A stretch of 64,000 nucleotides of DNA from assembly GCF_029894425.1 (NCBI RefSeq), contig NZ_JARXYJ010000001.1, positions 620,001 through 684,000 of the forward strand. Reading direction: 5' to 3'. The translations under genes and the position numbers were made by a program. The stretch is from Streptomyces sp. SAI-127 (GTDB lineage: Bacteria; Actinomycetota; Actinomycetes; Streptomycetales; Streptomycetaceae). Below, piece by piece: positions 32,893 through 40,684 of the stretch. Under the pieces are notes generated by a model that saw only the letters and a list, made by a program, of their open reading frames with translations, was not told the DNA's origin and searched no databases. How positions within the stretch are numbered: the first letter of the stretch is position 1; every line of letters starts with the position of its first letter.

Positions 32893-33402
32893 GGTGCCGG
32901 CAGGGGAAGCGGGGCACGAGGGCGCAGAGCTCGACCGAGCAGGACTGGCGTTGGGCGCTCGACAGGCACGAGCAAACACACCCGCAGGCTGGTCTGCGAG
33001 GAGAACGACTCGGTCGGCCTCAACATCGAACCCGAGCACCGGACAGCCGTAATCGCCTTCCGGGTCCATCAGCACTGGCTTGCCCCCGATCTTCCGAAGG
33101 GAGCCGCAGAACACATCGAGTCGATCCTGGCCCTGCAACTCCCGCAGGTCGACGTCGAAGTCGACTTCATCGTCGGCACGGAATCGGAAGATCGCCAACA
33201 CGGCGGCAGTCGGCCACACCCGCAAGTGCGGGCACTCGGCATCCGCCGGGCGGGACAGCACGGCTTCCGCCCGGGGCATCGGAAACACCGTCTCTCCCTC
33301 GGAGTACTGGCACTTCCAGCCCTCTTCCGCGACTAGATCGAGGACCTCCTGCCAGTCCTCCACCGAGGCATTCGGGACACGCACGTCCGGCAGCGACCCC
33401 AT
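32884..33402 (-). CDS. Conserved hypothetical protein, start possibly lost
   Basis: A 172-aa reading frame with DVRVPNASVEDWQEVLDLVA, then RADDEVDFDVDLRELQGQ and VLMDPEGDYGCPVLGFDVEA, a conserved actinomycete protein of unknown role. Homologous-looking sequence continues upstream of the ATG (FFDPDLMG) but is fused there to a GNAT fragment on the other strand, so the native start may be gone. The last 25 residues are low-complexity and look like read-through past the original end. Possibly expressed, possibly decaying. Confidence 0.45.
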   Translation of the reverse strand: MGSLPDVRVPNASVEDWQEVLDLVAEEGWKCQYSEGETVFPMPRAEAVLSRPADAECPHLRVWPTAAVLAIFRFRADDEVDFDVDLRELQGQDRLDVFCGSLRKIGGKPVLMDPEGDYGCPVLGFDVEADRVVLLADQPAGVFARACRAPNASPARSSSAPSCPASPAGTSA

Positions 33403-33420
33403 CAAGTCAGGATCGAAGAA

Positions 33421-33675
33421 GGTGGTTGCCAGACCCTGGCCGCCCGCGCAGTCCAGTTGGTGTCCCAATATGCGGCGAGTGAGGGCGCGGCCGTGGCGGT
33501 GATCCGGGTGGAGCCGGAGAACTCCGTATCCGCCGCCGTCGCGCTCCGGGCCGGGTTTGTCTATCGCGAGCGCGCTTGCGCCGAGGATGGCACCTGGTTG
33601 GACTGGTACGTCCGGAACCTGGGCAAGGGCTGGACTGCGCCTGCGACCTTGACCTCGACCGGCTCCGCGCGGTGA
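33421..33675 (+). pseudogene. GNAT acetyltransferase, C-terminal fragment
   Basis: The plus strand reads QTLAARAVQLVSQYAASEGA, then AVAVIRVEPENSVSAAVALR with AGFVYRER, the acetyl-CoA-binding end of a GNAT N-acetyltransferase, followed by LDWYVRNLG. There is no N-terminal half; the sequence upstream belongs to a minus-strand gene. The stop overlaps the GTG of the next gene (GTGA), so the original operon junction is preserved. Confidence 0.65.
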
Positions 33676-34257
33676 CCGACGCTCCCGCGTCCGCCGGCGA
33701 CGGGCTGATCCGGGTGCAGGTGGGACTCGTCGTCCCTGTCGGGCCACCGGCCTCGGGCAGGACCAGTTTCGTTCGGGCACTGATCGCGCGGGGGCAGAAT
33801 CGATGCCGAAACTGTGGTGTCCAGCGACGAGATCCGCGCAGAGCTCATCGGCGTCCCGCTCGACGAAGGTGACTCCGATGCGGTGGACGCACGCGTGTTT
33901 GAGGAACGCGACCGAAGGATCGCTGCCAGGCTCGCTGCCGGACGAAGCGCAATCGCCGAATCGACGAACGTCGCCCCGCAGGCCCGCGCACGGCTCCTCA
34001 CCATCGCCAGGCGCTTCAACGCGCCGGTGACAATGCTGCGATTCACCTCCGACATCACCGACCTCCTGCAGCAGCACAGCGAGCGGAACCGCCCAGACAT
34101 CACCACCGAGGTGGTCCGCACCTACGCCGCGACCATGATGCGAGACGCCGGCACGGACCAACTGCGCTCAGAAGGCGCAGCAGCCGTTCACGATGTCCCC
34201 GGACGCCGACAAGGGGTCACACCCAGCGAAGCCGCCGAACGTTTTTCCTTCCGCTGA
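33672..34257 (+). pseudogene. P-loop kinase (AAA_33-like) with one-base frameshift
   Basis: Reading from the GTG at 33672 gives VPVGPPASGRTSFVRALIARG, a Walker A loop with arginine in place of the usual lysine. The frame then breaks in a run of five G at about 33791-33795. Removing one G restores RIDAETVVSSDEIRAELIGV and continues to the stop at 34257 through ERDRRIAARLAAGRSAIAES, typical of small polynucleotide-kinase-like ATPases. The lesion may be a real frameshift or a sequencing error in the homopolymer. Product if intact: about 194 aa. Confidence 0.65.
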
Positions 34258-34553
34258 CTGAGACAGCGGCGGCGCTCGATGTCGGCCACGAGCACAGGGC
34301 CCGGAAATGGGGTCCAAAAACCGCCGAACACGTCCTGGTCGTGGGTGACTCCGCCGACTGGCTCGCCGACCGCACCCCCGCCGCCGTGGCCGAGCGGGCA
34401 CCGAAGCGCACACACTATCCGCACCTGGCACAACCCGAATGGTTCGTCTCCCGCGTCCACGAGTTCCTTGTGCGCCTGATGCCTGTTTCAACCCTGAGCT
34501 GCCCCTTTGCCCAGCTCAGGATTCGAACGGTGCTGGCTGCAGATGTGTCATGA
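34243..34553 (+). other. Unassigned coding-like fragment
   Basis: One frame stays open from before 34243 and reads TETAAALDVGHEHRARKWGP followed by TAEHVLVVGDSADWLADRTP and RTHYPHLAQPEWFVSRVHEF. The amino-acid content looks coding up to about 34480, but there is no start codon with a ribosome binding site and the tail is meaningless. It may be the lost C-terminal part of the kinase gene or a separate decayed gene. I cannot name it. Confidence 0.35.
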
Positions 34554-34629
34554 AGACCTCCGTGACGGTGGCGCGCCCGGGACGCACTCTCCTGCAGGCG
34601 GTACGCCCAGGTCACGACCCGAGCGAAGC

Positions 34630-35097
34630 GCCCATCCGAGCGATCTGTCCGATGCCCATTGGGAGTTGGTCGAGCCGCTCCTTGCGGCTTGACCCCACGA
34701 ACACCACGGCCGAGCCCTGAATTTCGGCAGCCCGCCCCAGCGCTACCTGCCCCATGACATCCCGAACTGGAACAAGGTCGAAGGCTACTTCGCCAAGTGG
34801 CAGTCCGACGGCATCTTCGTCCAACTTAACCGCCTGATCAAGGGGTTGGTGCGACAGCAGGAGGGCCAGAACGCCGAGCCGTCCGCCTGCGTGCTCGGGC
34901 GACGGCGGCTACCGCAAGCAACTCGTCGAGCATGCCGCCACCCTCCGCACCGACATGGAAATCGTCCAACGCTCCCCCGGAGACGCTGGGCCGCCGAACG
35001 GACTTACGGCTACCTCATGGCCCGCCGTCTCACCGGCGAGGCCACCATCTCCTGGCGCGACCCGACATCGCCGGACCAACTCCGCAGGCCGGAATGA
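34630..35097 (+). mobile_element. IS5-family transposase remnant
   Basis: Pieces in order of an IS5-type DDE transposase: SDLSDAHWELVEPLLAA and a stop (DUF4096-type N-terminus), then RYLPHDIPNWNKVEGYFAKW and FVQLNRLIKGLVRQQEGQNA with EPSACV, then GYRKQLVEHAATLRTDMEIV and QRSPG, and finally RWAAERTYGYLMARRLTGEA with TISWRD. The catalytic middle is deleted and the pieces lie in different frames. Terminal repeats are not recognisable. Confidence 0.7.
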
Positions 35098-35195
35098 AAC
35101 AACGGGAGAAAGTAAACTCTCACGAAACCAAGCCGCCGCGGCGATCACCCCACGGTTCGTACGGCGAGCGGCCCCGCACCCTCTCAGCGGACGGG

Positions 35196-35876
35196 TCAAC
35201 AGCTCGACGCGCCGGAGGCATCGGCCTGACCGTGGCCGATCGCGACCAGCGCGCGGTCCAGGACCTCCTGGACCTGGCCGAGCGCTGAGATCGTGGTCAC
35301 CAGGCCCTGAGCTTGGTAGTGGTCGACGACCGGCGCCGTTTCACTGCGATAAACCTTCAGTCGCTTACGAACGGTTGTCTCGCGGTCGTCGTCGCGCTGG
35401 TACAGCTCACCGCCGCAGACGTCGCAGGCTCCTGCCACTTCGGGCGGGCTGTAGTCGACGTGGAAGATGTGTTCGCGGTCCTGACGGCACAACCGTCGTC
35501 CAGCGATCCGCCTGACCACCTGGGCCTCGGGAATCTCCAGGCCCAGCACGGCATCCAGCCTCGACTTCGAGTCCGCCAGGATGCCGTCCAGCGCCTCCGC
35601 CTGGGCAAGATTGCGGGGGAAGCCGTCCAGCAGGAATCCGCGCTCGGTGTCCGGACGGGCAAGGCGCTCTTTGATCACCCCGATGGTGACCTCGTCCGGT
35701 GCCAGAAGGCCGGCGCGTATGTGCGTGTGGGCGTTCTGCCCGAGCTCGGTGCCCTGGTCGATGTGCTCGCGGAACAGGTCACCGGTGGAGATGTGCTGGA
35801 TCGACAGATGCGCGGCAAGGCGCACTGCCTGCGTGCCCTTGCCGGCTCCGGGCGGCCCGATCAGGAGGATGCGCAT
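35196..35876 (-). CDS. adk: Adenylate kinase, probable second copy
   Basis: A 226-aa AMP + ATP to 2 ADP kinase. The P-loop is GPPGAGKGT (7-15), the AMP-binding region is ISTGDLFREH, DGFPRN is at 84-89, and the lid spans 126-165. The lid keeps three of four zinc cysteines: C130, C151 and C154, with D133 in the fourth position; Asp can replace Cys in some adenylate kinases. The housekeeping adk of actinomycetes sits in the ribosomal secY operon, so this isolated copy among IS debris is likely an extra one. The ATG at 35876 has GAAGGGA upstream. Confidence 0.92.
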   Translation of the reverse strand: MRILLIGPPGAGKGTQAVRLAAHLSIQHISTGDLFREHIDQGTELGQNAHTHIRAGLLAPDEVTIGVIKERLARPDTERGFLLDGFPRNLAQAEALDGILADSKSRLDAVLGLEIPEAQVVRRIAGRRLCRQDREHIFHVDYSPPEVAGACDVCGGELYQRDDDRETTVRKRLKVYRSETAPVVDHYQAQGLVTTISALGQVQEVLDRALVAIGHGQADASGASSC

Positions 35877-36356
35877 CGATGAGGTGTCCCTTCGTCATGC
35901 GTGGCCATCAAGCCGTCTCTGTGACACACGATTGCCGCGCAGTGATGTCATTGCCCATCCGGTAAGCCACCTCCTGGTGGTGGGGACAACCACACCATGG
36001 GGCATCGCAGCGTTGAGGTTGATACGCCGATCGGTCGAACAGAGCCAGGTCCAGGCCGAAAACGCTGGGCACGCTTCCGGCGGCAGATCAGGGTTTAGAA
36101 ACACGTACTTTAGCTGTTCCTTGTCGACCAAGATTTTGCCGACATCGTAGCGGCGTGCCCGGTGTTTGTTCTTGGCACCGGGTGGGAGTCAGGGGCCTGC
36201 TCCTCGGGGTTTGGGCACACGGGTCGGGCAGGCGAGGTGAGCGCAATGTTCCTGAACCCCCGGCCGGGCCCGGGCGGGGGTGAGTCGGTCGGAGGTGGTG
36301 GGTTTCTCCCAGGGCCGGCATCCATGCGGTGCGGCCCTGACACCTCGTTGTGCCTG
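35877..36356. other. 480 bp without a recognised gene
   Basis: This lies between adk and the DUF4235 gene. A lower-GC patch at about 36085-36180 (minus strand CKNKHRARRYDVGK-like reading, then LVDKEQLKYVFLNPDL) interrupts the otherwise GC-rich sequence and may be foreign, but no family is recognised. Nothing else seen. Confidence 0.3.
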
Positions 36357-36623
36357 TCAGCCGGGCCAGGTTCCGGTCAGGCGGCGGGTGGCGGTGGCGC
36401 CACCACGGTCGACGACAGCTTTCACACCGGCGAAGATCGCTCCCTGCAGGACGGCTGCCGACACCACCTCGCGCCAGGTGCGGTGCTCGTCGGTGGCGTC
36501 GGGTGCGTCTTCTTCGTGTCCGAGCTGCTTCCAGATCTGCTTGAACAGTCCGCCGGCCAGGACGCCGCTGAGGGCGCCCATGGCCAGGCCGACCGGCTTG
36601 TAGGCAACCTTCGAGGCTTTCAT
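36357..36623 (-). CDS. DUF4235 membrane-associated protein
   Basis: An 88-aa protein. KVAYKPVGLAMGALSGVLAG and GLFKQIWKQLG, then REVVSAAVLQGAIFAGVKAV, give two hydrophobic helices and match DUF4235, an uncharacterised actinomycete family. Its start shares one base with the DUF3618 stop (TGATG). It is the last gene of a three-gene cell-envelope unit. Role unknown. Confidence 0.85.
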   Translation of the reverse strand: MKASKVAYKPVGLAMGALSGVLAGGLFKQIWKQLGHEEDAPDATDEHRTWREVVSAAVLQGAIFAGVKAVVDRGGATATRRLTGTWPG

Positions 36624-37090
36624 CAGTGCCTCCGGGCGCGGCGGATGAGCAGCAGCGCGATGAGCGCGCCGGCCGCGGCGAGCAGCGGGGCCCGGTTGGC
36701 GCGGGCCGCCCGCATGCCCTGGTCGGCCTTCTCCCGCACTGGTTGCGGGGCCTTGTCCCGGGCGAGCTCGCCGAGGTGCGCGGCCTTGTCGTGGACCTGT
36801 GCGGTGGCTGCGGCGGCCTTGGCGCGTACCGGCTCGGGCGTCTTGTCCTGCACCGCGTGGGCGGCGTGCGCGGCCGTGTCCTTCAGCTGGGTCCTGACGT
36901 GTGTGGTCTTGGCGGCGACCTGCTGTTTGACGGCTGAGGACTTCTCCGCCGCGCGAGTCTTGACGTCGGTCCTGGCCGCGAGCGCCTCGACGGTCTCGCC
37001 GAGTTCCTCACGGGTCGCCTCGACCTGCTCCCGCAGTTCCTCCGGGGAAGGCGCTGCCTCGTCGCCCGGCTGCGACTTGTCCTGGGTCAT
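36623..37090 (-). CDS. DUF3618 protein with C-terminal membrane anchor
   Basis: A 155-aa protein. The N-terminal SPEELREQVEATREELGETV and EALAARTDVKTRA is the DUF3618 signature. The middle (about 50-125) is an Ala/Lys/Glu-rich helical region with repeated VRxKAxxAxxQV-like units. The end, PLLAAAGALIALLLIRRARR, is a single transmembrane helix followed by arginines. The product is probably a membrane-anchored helical rod facing the cytoplasm. It overlaps the DUF1469 gene by 4 bp (ATGA). Confidence 0.87.
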   Translation of the reverse strand: MTQDKSQPGDEAAPSPEELREQVEATREELGETVEALAARTDVKTRAAEKSSAVKQQVAAKTTHVRTQLKDTAAHAAHAVQDKTPEPVRAKAAAATAQVHDKAAHLGELARDKAPQPVREKADQGMRAARANRAPLLAAAGALIALLLIRRARRH

Positions 37091-37506
37091 CGCTGTGCCC
37101 TCTCCTTGATCTCGGCCACATCGGCCTTGACACTGTCCACCGTCCGCTCGGGCGTGGGCGGGGATGCCTTACTGACCTTCTGCTTGCCGAGCGCCGCCAT
37201 CAGCGCGGTGACGGCCGCCAGCACGCCGGTGACGATCAGCGCCGCCACCCACACATCCATGGCGAGCGAGAGTGCGGCGATCACGGTGGCCACCAGGGCC
37301 TGCAGGGTGAGCACCGCCCCCAGGCCGGCGCCGCCGAACAGGCCGCCGCCCTTGCCGAACCGTTTGCCCTTCTCGGTCATCTCCGCCTGTGCCAGGCGCA
37401 TCTCGTCGCGGACCAACTGCGACAGCTGCTGCGAGGCACGCTGGACCAGCTCGCTCACCGGTTCCTGCGCGCTGCTGCCCGGGCGGGCAGAGCCGTCTGC
37501 TGTCAT
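37087..37506 (-). CDS. DUF1469 (phage holin 3_6-like) membrane protein
   Basis: A 139-aa protein. ELVQRASQQLSQLVRDEMRL and AQAEMTEKGK form an amphipathic helix, then two hydrophobic segments (GAGLGAVLTLQALVATVIAA; VWVAALIVTGVLAAVTALMA), as in the Phage_holin_3_6 family. This is a chromosomal actinomycete family and there is no phage context, so lysis is not implied. First gene of the unit. The ATG at 37506 has AAGGAGAGG upstream, and a GGGTAC hexamer at about 37543-37548 (minus strand) could be a -10 for an alternative sigma factor, though the -35 is imperfect. Confidence 0.85.
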   Translation of the reverse strand: MTADGSARPGSSAQEPVSELVQRASQQLSQLVRDEMRLAQAEMTEKGKRFGKGGGLFGGAGLGAVLTLQALVATVIAALSLAMDVWVAALIVTGVLAAVTALMAALGKQKVSKASPPTPERTVDSVKADVAEIKERAQR

Positions 37507-37568
37507 GAGTGCTCACCTCTCCTTCGTTCTCGTCGAGCTGGCTGCCCGAGTACCCCGGCAGCCACGCA

Positions 37569-37830
37569 TCACCGCTCGTCACAGCACCCGTCGCCATGGC
37601 AGTGGAGTGCACTCCGGGCCAGGGCGGCCACGGTGATCGCGATCGCGCCGTCGGCGGCCGCGTCGGTGGGGTTGTGCCCACCGCTGTGCCCCCTCCGCAG
37701 CCATCGCCGCCGATACCCCACACACGCGGCACCGGCGGCAGGCCACACCGGCCGACGGCGCCCGCGAAGCCAAACAGCGGTGGGGCTGTGCCCGGAAGGA
37801 AATGAGGGGCTGTCCGGGCGCTCATCACGT
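37569..37830 (-). pseudogene. PAP2 phosphatase remnant
   Basis: The minus strand reads SFPSGHSPTAVWLRG (the SGH motif of PAP2/lipid phosphatases), then VWPAAGAACVG, and later NPTDAAADGAIAITVAALAR, which corresponds to the usual H-P-S-D-V-A-A-G end. The histidine-containing middle (usual SRVYLGVHYPSD) is scrambled in RRGHSGGHNPTD and the N-terminal helices are missing. It lies inside the gap between YihY and the DUF1469 operon. Confidence 0.5.
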
Positions 37831-37921
37831 TCCTCGCCCGCCCGCGCGGCGTCGGCCGTACGGCCGCGGCACCCGCCGAGTGTGGCCGTCGCTGCGGAGA
37901 GGGCCCTCGGGGCCCGCCTCC

Positions 37922-38980
37922 TCAGTCGAGGCGGCGGTGGTCCTCCTCGTCCCACTTGCGGGTGTCGCGCGGCTCCACGTACGGCTCCTGTTCGGCCGGA
38001 TGACCGCCCGCGACGGCGCGCCGGCGGTGCAGTTCGGCGTCGAATTCCAGGCCGAGCAGGATCGCCAGGTTGGTGATCCACAGCCACACCAGGAAGATGA
38101 TCACTCCTGCGAAGGTGCCGTAGGTCTTGTTGTAGGAGGCGAAGTTCGCCACGTACAGGGCGAAACCGGCCGAGGCGATCATCCAGATCAGCAGCGCGAG
38201 GAAGCTGCCCGGGGTGATCCAGCGGAAGCCGCGCACCCGCGCGTTCGGCGTCGCCCAGTACAGGATCGCAATCATGACCGTGACCAGGAGGACCAGCACC
38301 GGCCACTTCGCGATCGACCACACGGTCAAGAACGTGTCCCCGACACCCAGCGCGGTGCCGACCTGGCGGGCCAGGCCGCCGGTGAACACCACGATCACCG
38401 CACTGATCACGGCCAGCACCATCAGCACCGCCGTCACGCCGACCCGGACGGGCAGCACCTTCCACACGGGACGGCCCTCCGGGATGTCGTAGACCGCATT
38501 CGCACTGCGGATGAACGCCGCGACATACCCGGACGCCGACCACACCGCGAGCACCAGACCCACGATCGCCATGATCGAACCAATGCCGGCGTTGCCCTGC
38601 ATCTGCTTGACCGCGTTGCTGAGGACGTCCCGCGCCGCACCCGGGGCGAGCTTTTGGATGTTGTCCAGTACCTGCTGCGTCGCCGATTGCCCGACGATAC
38701 CCAGCAGTGAGATCAGCGCCAAAAGCGCGGGGAACAGCGCCAGGATCCCGTAGTAGGTCAGTGCCGCCGCCCGGTCGGTCAGCTCGTCCTTCTTGAACTC
38801 CTTCATGGTGCCCTTGAGCACCGCCCCCCAGGAGCCCTTGGGCAGATCCGTCGGAGTGTCCGGCGCCTGCCGCTCCACCTGCTCATCCGGCCCGGGACCC
38901 GTCCCCCGCCCGACCCCGGCCTCCTGGCCGGGCGCCGCGGGGCCGCCGTGCCTTCCATGCTGTTTCAAAGTCCGTACCAT
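37922..38980 (-). CDS. YihY/BrkB-family integral membrane protein
   Basis: A 352-aa protein with about six transmembrane segments between residues 75 and 320. ELTDRAAALTYYGILALFPA is the YihY signature; SYNKTYGTFAGVIIFLVWLW and NLAILLGLEFDAEL close the domain. The cytoplasmic tails are charged. Family members were once called ribonuclease BN, but they are membrane proteins of uncertain role. The ATG at 38980 lacks a strong ribosome binding site, and starts within the first 70 variable residues cannot be excluded. Confidence 0.87.
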   Translation of the reverse strand: MVRTLKQHGRHGGPAAPGQEAGVGRGTGPGPDEQVERQAPDTPTDLPKGSWGAVLKGTMKEFKKDELTDRAAALTYYGILALFPALLALISLLGIVGQSATQQVLDNIQKLAPGAARDVLSNAVKQMQGNAGIGSIMAIVGLVLAVWSASGYVAAFIRSANAVYDIPEGRPVWKVLPVRVGVTAVLMVLAVISAVIVVFTGGLARQVGTALGVGDTFLTVWSIAKWPVLVLLVTVMIAILYWATPNARVRGFRWITPGSFLALLIWMIASAGFALYVANFASYNKTYGTFAGVIIFLVWLWITNLAILLGLEFDAELHRRRAVAGGHPAEQEPYVEPRDTRKWDEEDHRRLD

Positions 38981-39248
38981 TTCGCACGGGTAGCCGGGCG
39001 CGCAGGCTCCACACACACATTCATGACAAAACGGAAGATTTTTGGGCGTTTCGCCGAAGGCTGTGGCGGTGGTCGTGCCCTGCCCTGACCGCAGAAGGAA
39101 GAGCGCGCAAGACCGGAGGGGCGAGCAAGGGGGGCCCGGCAGGATGCCTCCCGCCGGCACCCTGGAGGGCGATGGCATCCTGCGCGGTGTGCCGCCGCGT
39201 CCGGCGGCGGCAGCGCGCTCGAGAGGTGAGGTACTGCTTCGTACTCAG

Positions 39249-39825
39249 TGACGGGTTCTGGTCGCCCGCCGATGGGTCGAGCGGATGAGGACGGAGGCCA
39301 GGGCAGCCAGGTCTGCCGCGCCAGCGGCGTCGTCCGGGTAACGCTTGGTCTGCAAGGGGCCGGCCTTATCCCAGCCGGACATACGTCCAGACAGGCCTTG
39401 GCCGCACGCGAGGCCAGGGGGACTCTCGGGTCAGCGCTCTCGCGCAGACAGCGCCCAAAGTCCCGCTGGGGGTGGGGTGTTAGTGCGTAGCGTTCCTGGC
39501 CACCGGCCACCCTTGGCGGAGGCGTCGCCCTGTCGGAACGGAACCTCAGGCATGCCAAGGACAAGCCGCTGCCACTCCGCCAGAAGCGCGCAGGTGAGGG
39601 GGCGCCTACGAGAAGCGTCTGCGCGCGACTGAGCCAGCGCCGCGAGCAATCGGTCGCCTCGAGCCGGATTCGAGTAGCGTCCCCCACACGGCGCCAGATA
39701 CCGAGGCCGTCCACGGCCGCCTCAACCGGGGCCGGCGTCTCACCGACCGCGAAAGCCCAGTCGATCTGGTTTCTGACATGGCACCAGGCAGCCAAGGCGT
39801 CAGCGGTCACGGTAAGGCCGCTCAC
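39249..39825 (-). pseudogene. Fic-family protein with deleted active-site motif
   Basis: The fragments read in order as a Streptomyces-type Fic protein. They are ADALAAWCHVRNQIDWAFAV and GETPAPVEAAVDGLG, then DRLLAALAQSRADASRRRPL and ALLAEWQRLVLGMPEVPFRQ, then RYALTPHPQRDFGRCLRESA and DPRVPLASRAAKACLDV, then RYPDDAAGAADLAALASVLI with RSTHRRATRTRH and a stop at 39249. Three frame changes are needed. The segment that should contain HPFxxGNGR, which binds ATP for AMPylation, is gone between DV and the last piece. 38981-39248 holds no gene. Confidence 0.75.
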
Positions 39826-40032
39826 CGGTCAGGCCTACGGCGAGATCCTCTCCCACGGTATCGAACAAGGTCCGCGACGGTAGGGGGCGCCGTGAGGAGG
39901 TCGCCGCCGCCGTACCAGCCAGCCCTGCGCACACACCACCCGCCACCCAACAGCACTGAGCACGGGGAAGGACTTTTCGACCTTCCCAGGTCACAGCCCT
40001 CCTCCCCGTCAGCGCCACCCACTGCCGTACGA

Positions 40033-40055
40033 CTAGGTGACGACAAATCACCTAG
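40033..40055. repeat. Perfect inverted repeat CTAGGTGA-N7-TCACCTAG
   Basis: An 8-bp perfect dyad with a 7-nt AT-richer spacer (CGACAAA), in the gap 39826-40152 between the Fic remnant and the RidA gene. Its AT content differs from its surroundings. It could be an operator or an IS-end relic; there is nothing else recognisable in this gap apart from the terminator at 40109. Confidence 0.4.
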
Positions 40056-40108
40056 GCACTCACATCCCGCACTCTGAGCACCGGAAATCACGCATCTGCC
40101 TGCTGCGC

Positions 40109-40127
40109 GTGCCGGTTGAGCCGGCAC
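40109..40127. terminator. Hairpin after RidA gene
   Basis: GTGCCGG-TTGAG-CCGGCAC is a perfect 7-bp stem with a 5-nt loop, 25 bp beyond the RidA stop on the minus strand. No T-run. Confidence 0.55.
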
Positions 40128-40152
40128 GAGCAGCCGGCGTGGCGAGGTCACA

Positions 40153-40548
40153 TCACGCGACGGCGGTCCCCTCGAGCTCGACCATCAGGGTGGGGATCGC
40201 CAGCCGCGTCACCCCGAGCATCGTGGTGGTCGGCGCCACCCCGGCAGCCCCCAACCGCGCCGCCAGCACGCCGTAGTGGGGGAAAAGCAGATCGACGTCG
40301 GTGGTGTAGACGTTGAGCCGTACGAGGTTCGCGAGAGACATGCCGGCCTCGCCGAGCACGGCTTGGAGGTTGTCGATGCTCAGCGCCAACTGCGCCGCCA
40401 TGTCGCCGTCATGCTGGGGCTTGCCGTCGCCGCTCATGGCGGTCTGCCCTGAGATGTACAGGGTCCGGGCGTGCCCGGAGACGACTTCACCCTGGTTGAA
40501 TCCCAACTCCGTCGACCACGTCACCGGGTTGACCGCCGTTCGTTGCAT
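40153..40548 (-). CDS. RidA/YjgF-family protein
   Basis: A 131-aa single-domain RidA protein: VVSGHARTLYISGQTAMSGD, then VLGEAGMSLANLVRLNVYTT and TTTMLGVTRLAIPTLMVELE. Archetypal members hydrolyse reactive enamines/imines; the arginine in TRLAIP is in the position of the catalytic one, but the canonical PARSxxEV context is not strict, so this may be another subgroup. The ATG at 40548 is preferred; a GTG two codons upstream has closer spacing to GGAG. It is divergent from a WYL regulator that may control it. Confidence 0.87.
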   Translation of the reverse strand: MQRTAVNPVTWSTELGFNQGEVVSGHARTLYISGQTAMSGDGKPQHDGDMAAQLALSIDNLQAVLGEAGMSLANLVRLNVYTTDVDLLFPHYGVLAARLGAAGVAPTTTMLGVTRLAIPTLMVELEGTAVA

Positions 40549-40647
40549 TGCCACGTCAGCTCCATTCGATTCACGGGAAGTACGTACGGCCATCGGCTCG
40601 GTAGCCGCCGGCTTCGACGTCGTGCTGATGAGCCTCGCAAAGAAACA

Positions 40648-40671
40648 CGACATCCTTAGTCATGTATGTCG
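40648..40671. promoter_or_regulatory. Dyad CGACAT-N12-ATGTCG in the ridA/WYL divergent region
   Basis: A 6-bp perfect inverted repeat with a 12-bp, relatively AT-rich spacer, 14 bp before the WYL regulator start. In a 136-bp divergent promoter region it is the best candidate for autoregulation and control of ridA. Confidence 0.45.
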
Positions 40672-40684
40672 ATAGAGTTCTCGT

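Noticed and set aside
34630..35097. Active insertion sequence
   Set aside because: There are several stops and frame changes, the catalytic middle is missing and no terminal inverted repeats could be found. The same holds for the IS scraps at 30847, 41700, 43356, 46215 and 47383.
37087..37506. Prophage holin
   Set aside because: The protein has a holin-like domain name, but no lysin, tail or integrase genes are nearby and the family is a common chromosomal actinomycete protein.
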